Below are positions 9,541 through 16,460 of a stretch of DNA of 64,000 bases, piece after piece (position 1 is the first letter of the stretch; every line of letters begins with the position of its first letter). A model generated the notes under the pieces. That model had not been told where the DNA came from. It did not search any database and saw only the letters and a list, made by a program, of their open reading frames with translations. Origin of the DNA: Methylobacterium sp. Leaf465. Lineage in GTDB: Bacteria > Pseudomonadota > Alphaproteobacteria > Rhizobiales > Beijerinckiaceae. Location: contig NZ_LMRA01000023.1 of NCBI RefSeq assembly GCF_001424705.1, forward strand, positions 251,004 through 315,003, in the 5' to 3' direction. Made by a program: the position numbers and the translations under genes.

Positions 9541-9563
9541 GGGCGGGCGCGGGGCGCCCGCCC
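9541..9563. terminator. GC-rich hairpin between the two paralogous genes
   Basis: GGGCGGGCG at 9541-9549 pairs perfectly with CGCCCGCCC at 9555-9563 around a 5-nt loop. It lies in the 96-bp gap between the two secreted-protein genes, about 50 bp after the stop of the upstream paralogue. No T run follows on either strand, so it could be an attenuator or an RNA-stability element rather than a true terminator. Confidence 0.45.
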
Positions 9564-9613
9564 CACCCGGTGTTCCGGGCGTCTTCAGGCGATGGGGCTG
9601 GCTGCGCCTCCGC

Positions 9614-10213
9614 TCACATCGGCGGGACGGTGCCGTTCTCGCCCACGATCATCCGGTCGGCCACCGCGACGCCGCCGGCATCCGCTTTGGTGAAGGCGAC
9701 CACGCGGGCGCCCGGCTTGATCTTGCTGGCATCCCCGGGGGCGAGGGCCACGACCGGCACGCCCTCAGGCACCGTGATGGTCTTCTCGCCGCCCTTGTAG
9801 GTCACCCGGATCGTTCGGTCGGTGGTCCCCGAGAGGGCCCCCACCGCGCCGTTGGTCATGGTGTTTTCCTTCTCGAGATCCCACGGATAGTGGCCGTCGC
9901 CGGTCCCGCGCATGCTCGGCGCGAACACCGCGACCTCGAGAGCCTTCAGGGTTCCGTCCGGCTGCGGCGTGGCCGCGGTCCCGATGTAGCTGTCGGGCTG
10001 GATGTCGCTGATCTTGGCGCTGTTGGCGGTGGCGACCCGGACGGAGTCGCCCAGCTTCACCTGCACCGGGGCGCCGAGGCGCGGCTTGATGGTGACGCTG
10101 GTGCCGTCCACCGCCTCGATCGTGCCTCGGATGCGGACGACGGGGGAGTCGGCCATGGCCGGCAGGCCGAGAGAGAGGCCGGACAGGGCGAGGACAAGGG
10201 TCAGCGACTTCAT
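9614..10213 (-). CDS. Secreted protein, paralogue 2 of a tandem pair (unknown function)
   Basis: 199 aa, the same length as its downstream copy. The signal peptide ends near GLPAMA-DS. Conserved with the copy: VRIRGTIEAVDGTSVTIKP, MRGTGDGHYPWDL, NTMTNGAVGALSG and the C-terminal NGTVPPM. The two proteins differ at many positions elsewhere, so the duplication is not recent. It is the first member of a run leading to the cytochrome and molybdoenzyme. A 14-bp perfect palindrome lies 18 bp upstream of the start. Confidence 0.8.
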   Translation of the reverse strand: MKSLTLVLALSGLSLGLPAMADSPVVRIRGTIEAVDGTSVTIKPRLGAPVQVKLGDSVRVATANSAKISDIQPDSYIGTAATPQPDGTLKALEVAVFAPSMRGTGDGHYPWDLEKENTMTNGAVGALSGTTDRTIRVTYKGGEKTITVPEGVPVVALAPGDASKIKPGARVVAFTKADAGGVAVADRMIVGENGTVPPM

Positions 10214-10230
10214 GCAAGGATTCCTGGCAA

Positions 10231-10244
10231 CCGGTTCGAACCGG
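10231..10244. promoter_or_regulatory. Perfect 14-bp palindrome upstream of the paralogue pair
   Basis: CCGGTTCGAACCGG is a perfect inverted repeat beginning 18 bp upstream of the 9614-10213 start codon, in the 93-bp gap after the universal stress protein gene. It could be an operator or part of a hairpin. GC-rich palindromes of this length can arise by chance in this genome. Confidence 0.3.
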
Positions 10245-10306
10245 CCGCCGGAACGGTGCTCCCGATCTTCTGCGTGCGCAAGTCAATTGCGCGCGATGCG
10301 GATCGA

Positions 10307-11164
10307 TCAGTGGGCCATCAGCATCGGGATCGCCGCATGGGCGAGGAGGTGGCTTGTCGGGCCGCCGAAGATCATCTGGCGCAGGCGGCTCTGGGTGTAG
10401 GCGCCCTTGATCAGGAGGTCGCACCCGAAGGTTTCGGCCTCGGCGAGGTAGACCTCTCCCGGGGTCCGCCGGCCGGCCGAATGGGCCCGGAAGTCGGCGC
10501 CGATGCCCTCGCAGGCCAGGGCGCGGGCCAGTTCCTCGGCGGTCGGGCCCGGCACCGTCCCACCCTCGACGCTGATGACGCGGATCCGTTTGGCTTGCCG
10601 CAGGAACGGCATTGCGAAGGCCACGGCGCGGGCGGTCTCGGTGGAGCCGTTCCAGGCGATCAGGATCGCCTCGCCCAGGGTGGCCGGGGCGATCGGCGGC
10701 GCCAACAGGATCGGACGGCCGCTCTCGAACAGGGCGGTCTCGAAGGTGGTCATACGCGGGGCGCCGTCCTCCGTGCCGGGCCGGCCCACCACCGTGGCGG
10801 TGAACAGGCGCGCGTACTGGCCCAGGAAGCCGTCGCCGGCCGGCACGTCGGCCCGCCAGCGGTAGCGCGGACCGGCGGCCAGGGCCTCCGGGTTGCACGG
10901 GCCCTCGGCCGCGAGCGGCAGGCCGGCCCGGGTCATGAAGTCGATGAACTGCCGCCCGGCGCGCTCAGCCTCGACCTTGTCGGCCTCCTCGTCACGGAGC
11001 CAGGTCATGCCGCCGACCATGTCGACGGGAACGTACTCGGCTAGGGCCGGCCGCAGGGAGACGCCCTCGATGAGGCTGCCGAACCGGCGGGCGGTGAGGA
11101 TCGCGGTCTCGAAGACCGAGGGCAGGGCGTCGTGGGACGCGACGGGAACGAGCAGGGTCTTCAT
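10307..11164 (-). CDS. Universal stress protein (UspA family, tandem-domain length)
   Basis: 285 aa from the ATG complementary to 11162-11164, where MKTLLVPVASHD forms the first Usp strand; eight upstream in-frame codons are probably not used. The C-terminal half holds a second Usp-like domain (EAILIAWNGSTETARAV) ending FGGPTSHLLAHAAIPMLMAH, the usual Usp finish. The length fits two Usp domains. These cytoplasmic proteins are induced under stress and some bind ATP. It lies 93 bp upstream of the paralogue pair on the same strand and could share transcription with that module. Confidence 0.9.
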   Translation of the reverse strand: MKTLLVPVASHDALPSVFETAILTARRFGSLIEGVSLRPALAEYVPVDMVGGMTWLRDEEADKVEAERAGRQFIDFMTRAGLPLAAEGPCNPEALAAGPRYRWRADVPAGDGFLGQYARLFTATVVGRPGTEDGAPRMTTFETALFESGRPILLAPPIAPATLGEAILIAWNGSTETARAVAFAMPFLRQAKRIRVISVEGGTVPGPTAEELARALACEGIGADFRAHSAGRRTPGEVYLAEAETFGCDLLIKGAYTQSRLRQMIFGGPTSHLLAHAAIPMLMAH

Positions 11165-11492
11165 CGGGAGCCTTCCTCGCAGCGGCACGATGGGCCCAAG
11201 CTAGTGCGAAACGCGGTCCCGGAAAACAGGATGGCCGAGGCCGCCTGAAGTTTTCCCGAGGCCTCTGCGTCGCCAAACCAAGAGGCACGGCGCACCGACT
11301 AATCGATCGATAAGCTTGGCCATTTCAAAGGTCAGTCGCTTTCGGAAAAAGCTCAGAAAAGACTTTGTCCAAGTTGGGAACCCCTTCGGAACTTCCTCGT
11401 TGGCCCCCCAATCGTGACAGGCGGGCTTCGCGTCGGGAAGAAATAGCCTTGGCGCGTTCGAGCTGCACTGTCTCGCCGGATTTGAGGAACAC
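11165..11492. other. Divergent intergenic region (usp / DUF4142)
   Basis: This 328-bp stretch separates two divergent genes and is less GC-rich than the coding DNA around it. I see no gene in it. The only clear element is the EcfG-type promoter at 11377-11401, directed at the DUF4142 gene. Confidence 0.6.
11377..11401 (+). promoter_or_regulatory. EcfG-type general stress promoter for the DUF4142 gene
   Basis: GGAAC at 11377-11381 is followed by exactly 16 bp and CGTT at 11398-11401. This matches the alphaproteobacterial EcfG (PhyR-controlled) consensus GGAAC-N16/17-CGTT at every defined base. It lies about 90 bp upstream of the DUF4142 start codon. Confidence 0.7.
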
Positions 11493-12200
11493 ATGATCAA
11501 GAAAACTCTCGCTCTCACCGCCCTGATAACCGCCCTGTCCGCTCCCGCCTTCGCGCAGAGCATGGGCGATTTCCGTATGGACGCCATGCAGGCCAACGCC
11601 TTCGAGATTCAGTCGAGCCAGATTGCGATCAACAAGAGCCGCAACCCGCAGGTGCTGCGCTTCGCCCGCGATGCAATCCGTGACCACCGCGCCGCCAACG
11701 TCGCGCTGGCCGGTGGCGAGAACAACTACGCCGCGGTGCGCGGCAACGAGGGTCTCGGCGGCCTGATCACCGCCCCGCTTGCGGTCGCGGGTGGTGCGGT
11801 CGGTGCGGCCACGGGCGCCGCCGCCGGCGCAGTGGGCGGCACCCTGAGCGGCGGTCCCATCGGGGGCGTCGAGGGGATCGGTTCGGGCGCGGCCCGCGGC
11901 GCGGCGACGGGCAGCCAAGCCCTGCGCGGCGACGTGGACACCACGGCCGGCACCACCATCATCCAGCCGAACCCGCAGCAGCAGGCCATGCTCGCCGAGC
12001 TGTCGCAGACGCCCCCCGGTCCGCGCTTCGACCGTCTCTACGGCCGCATGCAGGTCCAGTCGCACGAAATGACCATCGGCATGTTCCGCTCCTACGCCGC
12101 TTCGGGCCCGAACCCGGCCCTGCGCGCCCATGCGGAGCAGGCCCTGCCGGTCCTGCAGGCCCATTACCAGATGGCGCAGAGCCTTCCGGGCGCCCGCTGA
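11493..12200 (+). CDS. Exported DUF4142-type protein with a glycine/alanine-rich insert
   Basis: 235 aa. The signal peptide (about 1-21) ends SAPAFA-QS. Residues 25-75 (DAMQANAFEIQSSQIA, FARDAIRDHRAAN) and 160-230 (PRFDRLYGRMQVQSHEM) look like the two halves of a DUF4142 helical bundle. Between them, about residues 88-143, sits a Gly/Ala-rich stretch with GxxxG spacing like a glycine zipper. The protein is probably periplasmic or membrane-associated. The upstream EcfG promoter suggests general-stress induction, and a strong terminator follows. DUF4142 function is not established. Confidence 0.82.
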   Translation: MIKKTLALTALITALSAPAFAQSMGDFRMDAMQANAFEIQSSQIAINKSRNPQVLRFARDAIRDHRAANVALAGGENNYAAVRGNEGLGGLITAPLAVAGGAVGAATGAAAGAVGGTLSGGPIGGVEGIGSGAARGAATGSQALRGDVDTTAGTTIIQPNPQQQAMLAELSQTPPGPRFDRLYGRMQVQSHEMTIGMFRSYAASGPNPALRAHAEQALPVLQAHYQMAQSLPGAR

Positions 12201-12253
12201 ACCGTACCAGTGCCACGTCGGGCTTCATCGCCCGGCGTGGTGCGACGATCGAG

Positions 12254-12288
12254 AAGGACGCCAAGCCTCGGGGCCTGGCGTCCTTTTT
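12254..12288 (+). terminator. Rho-independent terminator after the DUF4142 gene
   Basis: AAGGACGCCA at 12254-12263 pairs with TGGCGTCCTT at 12276-12285. A short inner stem lies between, and the right arm runs into a TTTTT stretch. It lies 54 bp after the stop and separates the convergent carbonic anhydrase gene. Confidence 0.85.
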
Positions 12289-12303
12289 CGTTCCAGGGCG
12301 GGC

Positions 12304-12993
12304 TTACGCCTCGGCGCAGCCGATCATCGAAGCCGGGCTCAGGCTGCGTCCCGCCTGGTCGATGGCGGGTTTGAACGCGCCGGTCTCGGGGTCGCGCAGG
12401 AGCAATTCACCGCGCGCGATGCCGAAGTGGGCCCCGTGCAGGGTCAGCTGCCCGCCTTCCACACGTTTGCGCACGAACGGGAATGTCATCAGGTTCTCGA
12501 GGCTCTGCGCGACCATCGCGTATTCGAGGCGGGTCAGGTAGTCCGGGGCCTCCGTGTCGCCGGCCTTGCTGGCGGCGGGCTCGACCAGGGAGACCCACTT
12601 GCCGATGAAGTCACCCTTCGAGAGGGGCTTGGCGGGGTTGGCGTAGGCCTTGATGCCGCCGCAGGTGGCGTGCCCCAGCACCACGATATGCTTGACCTCC
12701 AGGCCCTCCACCGCGAACTCGATCGCCGCCGAAGTGCCGTGATAATCGCCGCCGGTCTCGTGCGGGGGGACGATGTTGGCGACGTTGCGGATCACGAAGA
12801 GTTCACCCGGTCCAGTATCGAAGATCACCTCCGGCGAGACGCGGCTGTCGCAGCAGCTGATCATCAGGACCTCGGGGCTCTGGCCCTCGGCGAGCTTGGC
12901 GTAGCGCTTGGCCTCGTCGGTCAGGCGTCCGTCGATGAAGGAGCGGTAGCCGGCCTTCAGCGTCTCTGGAAACATGGGTTGATCCTCGCTCAT
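12304..12993 (-). CDS. Beta-class carbonic anhydrase
   Basis: 229 aa. Zinc ligands are Cys47, His108 and Cys111 (ISCCDSRVSP and GHATCGG), with the Asp49/Arg51 dyad of the family. It interconverts CO2 and bicarbonate in the cytoplasm, supplying bicarbonate for carboxylases and pH balance. It is the last gene of a likely operon after a Nudix hydrolase (42-bp gap) and a DUF429 protein. Confidence 0.95.
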   Translation of the reverse strand: MSEDQPMFPETLKAGYRSFIDGRLTDEAKRYAKLAEGQSPEVLMISCCDSRVSPEVIFDTGPGELFVIRNVANIVPPHETGGDYHGTSAAIEFAVEGLEVKHIVVLGHATCGGIKAYANPAKPLSKGDFIGKWVSLVEPAASKAGDTEAPDYLTRLEYAMVAQSLENLMTFPFVRKRVEGGQLTLHGAHFGIARGELLLRDPETGAFKPAIDQAGRSLSPASMIGCAEA

Positions 12994-13035
12994 GGGTGTC
13001 GTGGAAGGCGCGCCAACGCGTGGCGCGCCGGATGG

Positions 13036-13557
13036 CTACGGTTGCTCCCGCCAGTTTAGGACGACTGGCGCCGCCGGTATCGTCCCGGCAACGATGTCGC
13101 GGGCGACCTCGACCAGCCCCCTCGGCTCGATGCGCTCGGAGGTGGACGCGAGTTCGGCCAGCGTCCACCAGCGGGTGCCGAGGACGGGGTTGTCCTCGGT
13201 CTCGGCCAGGCGGCTCGTGTCCACGGTCGCGTTGGGCAGGCGGACGACGAAGTAGCGCTCGCGGGCGTAGCGGGAGGTCCGGAACAGGTGGAAGGGGCCG
13301 TCGCAGGACGCGACCTGCGGCCCGATTTCGGCATCCGCCACGCCGATTTCCTCAGACAGTTCGCGCCGGCAGGCCTCCACATGCGTCTCGCCGGCCTCCA
13401 GCCCGCCCCCGGGCATGAACCAGAAGGTGCGGTCTTCCGGCTTGCTCGGATCGATCGGGCGCACGGACTCGTAGGCGATGAGCAACAGACGGTGATCGGG
13501 ATCGAACGCCAGCGCCCGGGCGATGTCGCGAACGGTCAGATCCTGCCTCATGTCCAT
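13036..13557 (-). CDS. Nudix hydrolase
   Basis: 173 aa from the first ATG; a second ATG two codons later is also possible. The Nudix box GX5EX7REUXEEXGU is complete from Gly51 to about residue 73 (GGLEAGETHVEACRREL, then SEEIGV), so it should bind a metal and hydrolyse a nucleoside diphosphate derivative. The substrate cannot be read from sequence. It follows the DUF429 gene by 15 bp and precedes carbonic anhydrase. Confidence 0.9.
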   Translation of the reverse strand: MDMRQDLTVRDIARALAFDPDHRLLLIAYESVRPIDPSKPEDRTFWFMPGGGLEAGETHVEACRRELSEEIGVADAEIGPQVASCDGPFHLFRTSRYARERYFVVRLPNATVDTSRLAETEDNPVLGTRWWTLAELASTSERIEPRGLVEVARDIVAGTIPAAPVVLNWREQP

Positions 13558-13572
13558 TCCCGCCGCCCCGCT

Positions 13573-14355
13573 TCAGCTCCCCGATCTAGCAGGGATTTCG
13601 CTGGCGGCCAGGGGGTGGCCCGGCGGATCGGCCGGCATCCAGATCGCGACGGGAAGGCCCTCGCCGTCCCGGTCGGGCGGATCGGGCAGGGGGCGGGCAC
13701 GGCCCTCGGCGAGATCGCGGGCGACCACGAGGGCGGCCAGCGCATCGAGGTGGTCGTCGGCACCGACCCCGGATGGCCGTCCCGCGATCAGGCCCTCGGG
13801 CAGGCCGGCGCGTCCGAGCAGGGCGCGGCGTTCGAAAAGGCCCGCCTGGCGTGCCGGGCCCTTCTTGCCCGCCGCCAGGGGACGTCCGCCGTTGAGGCAG
13901 CGGAACACGATCTCGGGATGGACCTCGTGAAGGCGCGCCATGAGATCCGGGCGGGCGCGCAGCAGCCCATCGACCGCCCGGATGGCAGGCAGGATGTTCC
14001 AGCACTGGATCGAGGGCGCGAAGGGCGGTGTGCTGTGCGCCCGCGACAGCGCCTTCGCGTCCTCGTAGGTCGCCGCATAGACCGCTGCGCGGGCCGGCAC
14101 CGGAAACACGCTGGCCCGTCCGGCACCCAGGACGGCGCGTGCTGCCCGATCGGCACTTCGACCACCGCCGGTCACGTGTGCCTCCAGACCGATGGGACAG
14201 TCGATCCCCACGCGGATCGGCGCCTCGGGACCGTCGAGGAGGTCGACCGGCCGAGCGACGCGTACGGCGCGGAAGCGGGCGGGGTCGTCGAGGTCGAGAA
14301 GGACTCCGGCCCAGGCCCCACGGCAACCGTCGAGACCCCCGATCCAGCGCGTCAT
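13573..14355 (-). CDS. DUF429 domain protein
   Basis: 260 aa from the ATG complementary to 14353-14355. The frame is open much further upstream, but that part lies opposite the divergent DUF3775 gene and is not credible. The start WIGGLDGCRGAWAGVLLDL and the segment GIDCPIGL match the DUF429 family, which has an RNase H-like fold in predictions. The later segment HEVHPEIVFRCLNGG, and GADDHLDALAALVVA near the C-terminus, also fit. It heads the operon with Nudix and carbonic anhydrase. Its biochemical role is unknown. Confidence 0.82.
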   Translation of the reverse strand: MTRWIGGLDGCRGAWAGVLLDLDDPARFRAVRVARPVDLLDGPEAPIRVGIDCPIGLEAHVTGGGRSADRAARAVLGAGRASVFPVPARAAVYAATYEDAKALSRAHSTPPFAPSIQCWNILPAIRAVDGLLRARPDLMARLHEVHPEIVFRCLNGGRPLAAGKKGPARQAGLFERRALLGRAGLPEGLIAGRPSGVGADDHLDALAALVVARDLAEGRARPLPDPPDRDGEGLPVAIWMPADPPGHPLAASEIPARSGS

Positions 14356-14380
14356 CGGTGTCGGCCGGACGCGGTCGGCG

Positions 14381-14405
14381 CGAACCGGATTGGGCTTGGC
14401 CCGTT
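14381..14405 (+). promoter_or_regulatory. Weak EcfG-like promoter upstream of DUF3775 gene
   Basis: CGAAC at 14381-14385, then 16 bp, then CGTT at 14402-14405. This is one mismatch from GGAAC-N16-CGTT. It lies 52 bp upstream of the DUF3775 start, in the gap to the divergent DUF429 gene. Confidence 0.3.
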
Positions 14406-14457
14406 GTCGCTGCTCAGGACCGCCGCTGCCGGCGGCCGCCGAAGCGGGAATGCGTTC

Positions 14458-14856
14458 ATGGACATCGCCGTCGACAAGGTCACCGAGATCATCCTGCGCG
14501 TGCGCGCCGTCGATGTGAAGGAAGGGGCGACCGACCCCGATTCCGGCTCCAACCCCACCGATGACGGGGCCACCGACGTGCTCGTCTCGGGCACGGACGA
14601 CGCCACTGAGGAAGAATTGCGGTCGATGATCGGCGCCCTCAACGACGACGAGCGCGCCGACCTCCTGGCGCTCCTCTATATCGGGCGCGGCGACATGGAG
14701 CCCGAGGAATGGTCCGAGGCGGTACGCTTCGCCCGCGAGCGCGAGGCTGTCGGCGAAGGGGCCGCCCACGAGATCCTCGGCATCCCCAATGCGGGCGACC
14801 TTCTCGAAGAGGGCCTGTCCAACCTCGGCATCACGCCGGACCTGCCCCAGGCCTAA
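14458..14856 (+). CDS. DUF3775 domain protein
   Basis: 132 aa from the ATG at 14458; the frame is open upstream but overlaps the divergent DUF429 gene. The C-terminal half (LNDDERADLLALLYIGRGD, EWSEAVRFAREREA, LLEEGLSNLGI) matches the DUF3775 family of small acidic alphaproteobacterial proteins. The first 50 residues are rich in Asp, Ser and Thr and probably flexible. There is no signal peptide, so it is likely cytosolic. Function unknown. Confidence 0.82.
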   Translation: MDIAVDKVTEIILRVRAVDVKEGATDPDSGSNPTDDGATDVLVSGTDDATEEELRSMIGALNDDERADLLALLYIGRGDMEPEEWSEAVRFAREREAVGEGAAHEILGIPNAGDLLEEGLSNLGITPDLPQA

Positions 14857-14901
14857 GGCCAACAGGAACCCGAGGCGGGCGGTGCGCCCCGGGGCATGGC
14901 G

Positions 14902-15288
14902 TCAGCGGCAGGGCAGGGCGAGGGCGGTGTCGGCGACGAAGCCGGCCGTGTCGCGCAGGCCCTGCGGCTGACGCGAATCCGCTGACACCGCCTCGGCCTC
15001 CGCGTGCAGGCGGTCGTTGCAGGCACAGGTGGCAATCTGCCCACGTGGTGGCGAGCAGATGTCATGATGCATGCAGGCTAGGTCGAGGGCATCGATGGGC
15101 GGGCGCGGGCTGCGATTGCCCGGTCCGCAGTAATTGCCATGGATCAGGAACGTCCCGCTCTCCGGGTTCACGTAGGGCATCTCCTGCGCCCGAGCGGCGG
15201 GGATCATCACGGCCGCCAGGGCTGCGGCGAGCGCCAGCCGCGCCGTGGCCAGCCGGGCGGTCCGGAAGGGTCGATCTGCCTCAATCAT
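14902..15288 (-). CDS. Small secreted phospholipase A2-like protein
   Basis: 128 aa. Residues 1-34 form a signal peptide (ends AARA-QE). The mature part has GNYCGPGNRS at 51-60, like the PLA2 calcium loop, and LACMHHDICSP at 70-80, like the PLA2 active-site helix with the His-Asp pair (His75, Asp76). Six cysteines of the mature region fit disulfides. Secreted PLA2 enzymes hydrolyse the sn-2 ester of phospholipids using calcium. The protein is short for the fold, so activity is uncertain. It stands alone. Confidence 0.65.
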   Translation of the reverse strand: MIEADRPFRTARLATARLALAAALAAVMIPAARAQEMPYVNPESGTFLIHGNYCGPGNRSPRPPIDALDLACMHHDICSPPRGQIATCACNDRLHAEAEAVSADSRQPQGLRDTAGFVADTALALPCR

Positions 15289-15620
15289 CGAAGTCTCGTC
15301 GTCTCGGTCTGATGCGCCCTCGCGGGTGGAAATGGGGCCTCCTCATCCGGTGACAAGCGTCCCTCCGCCCGACCCCGGGACAGTTGAGGCGTGCGAGACC
15401 AGCCGAGACTCCGTCGCATGCAGATCGACCCGAGATTGTTCGGCGTCCGGAAAAACAATCCTCGACCGCAACACGGACACGCGATGAAATTCAGTCCGGC
15501 AATGCTGCGCGGCCGTACGGGGACGGCGTCGTTCCCGCCGCCGATCTCGGGCGTGTCGCGGTGGATCGACGCGTCGACCGAACGCCATGACGGCGAACCG
15601 AAGCGCCGCCATCCACACCG

Positions 15621-15635
15621 TTAACCTTTTCTTAA
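15621..15635 (+). promoter_or_regulatory. CtrA-type box 1 (TTAA-N7-TTAA)
   Basis: TTAACCTTTTCTTAA matches the CtrA consensus TTAA-N7-TTAA exactly, and both half sites are followed by CC or C as in the extended consensus. It lies 72 bp upstream of the peptidase start. TTAA is rare in this GC-rich window. Confidence 0.65.
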
Positions 15636-15674
15636 CCCGCCGATTGTGGTGCAACGCCGGCCGTGGGACATTCG

Positions 15675-15689
15675 TTAACAGAAGCTTAA
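15675..15689 (+). promoter_or_regulatory. CtrA-type box 2 (TTAA-N7-TTAA)
   Basis: TTAACAGAAGCTTAA is a second exact TTAA-N7-TTAA match, 54 bp after the first. It ends 17 bp before the peptidase start codon, overlapping where transcription initiation or the leader would lie, so binding here could repress. Confidence 0.62.
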
Positions 15690-15706
15690 CGGGGCCAAGG
15701 GCGGTC

Positions 15707-16366
15707 ATGCGGTACGGGTTTTCCCAGCGGTTCTCGGCTCTGACGACCCGCTTCGCCGCCTTCGGCGCCGCGACGCTGTTCGCGGGCCTCGCCGCCCTGT
15801 CGGGGGCGGAGGCGCAGACCTTGGCAGCCCTGCCCACCGTCCCGAGCGCCATCAGCGCCGGCGCTCAGACCCGCCCGATCGCCGCCTGGGTCGATTTCTG
15901 CGCCGCCTACGCGACGGAGTGTGCGGTGAACGGCGCCGAGCCGGCTCAGATCACCCTGACGCCAACGATCTGGAACACCATCGTCTCGGTCAACCGCCGG
16001 GTAAACAAGTCCCTCGTCGCCGTCACCGACATGGACCACCTGCGCGTCGCGGACCGCTGGGACCTCGCCGAGGACGGCTCGGGCGATTGCGAGGATTTCC
16101 AGCTCCTCAAGCGCAAGCTCCTGGCCGAGGCCGGGCTGCCGCGCCGGGCGATGCGGATGACGGTCGTGATCGACGAGAAGGGCGAGGGACACGCCGTTCT
16201 GACCCTGATCACGGATCGCGGCGACCTCATCCTCGACAACAAGACCAGCACGATCCTGCCCTGGCGTCAGACCGGCTACACCTTCATCAAGCGCGAGAGC
16301 CAGGATGCCGTCGCCTGGGTGTCCCTGGGCCGGGCCGCCTCGCCCGTCACCACCGCCAACCGCTGA
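15707..16366 (+). CDS. Transglutaminase-like cysteine peptidase (BTLCP / LapG-like family)
   Basis: 219 aa from the ATG at 15707; an upstream in-frame ATG would swallow the two CtrA boxes. The signal peptide ends near SGAEAQT (about 37). The catalytic triad of the family is visible: Cys128 in GSGDCEDFQ, His162 in GEGHAVL and Asp177 in DLILDN. Family members are periplasmic proteases; the best known, LapG, cleaves surface adhesins under control of the c-di-GMP receptor LapD. No lapD or adhesin gene is adjacent. Two CtrA-type boxes upstream suggest cell-cycle control. Confidence 0.88.
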   Translation: MRYGFSQRFSALTTRFAAFGAATLFAGLAALSGAEAQTLAALPTVPSAISAGAQTRPIAAWVDFCAAYATECAVNGAEPAQITLTPTIWNTIVSVNRRVNKSLVAVTDMDHLRVADRWDLAEDGSGDCEDFQLLKRKLLAEAGLPRRAMRMTVVIDEKGEGHAVLTLITDRGDLILDNKTSTILPWRQTGYTFIKRESQDAVAWVSLGRAASPVTTANR

Positions 16367-16403
16367 CGCTGTCCCCGTGTGGGATCGTGGACAATCCGAT
16401 CCT

Positions 16404-16418
16404 TTAAGGGGCGGTTAA
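16404..16418 (+). promoter_or_regulatory. CtrA-type box 3 (TTAA-N7-TTAA)
   Basis: TTAAGGGGCGGTTAA is a third exact TTAA-N7-TTAA match within 800 bp. It lies between the peptidase stop and the next gene, 42 bp before that gene's ATG, so the small secreted protein may have its own CtrA-controlled promoter. Confidence 0.6.
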
Positions 16419-16460
16419 GCGTGGCGGCGCGAGGGTGATCCCGCTCCGGGATACCCCGCC

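Larger units (their letters stand above)
15289..15706. other. Divergent intergenic region with two CtrA-type boxes
   Basis: 418 bp between the PLA2-like gene and the transglutaminase-like peptidase gene. The right half is AT-rich and carries two TTAA-N7-TTAA boxes, listed separately. A 46-codon frame at 15484-15624 lacks a clear ribosome-binding site and a recognisable product, so I do not call it. Confidence 0.6.

Noticed and set aside
10220..10306. tRNA gene, because of GGTTCGAACC
   Set aside because: The string resembles a T-arm but is only a palindrome; no acceptor or anticodon stems can be drawn around it.
15484..15624. 46-codon frame upstream of the transglutaminase-like peptidase
   Set aside because: Weak start context and no recognisable product; it overlaps the first CtrA-type box region.
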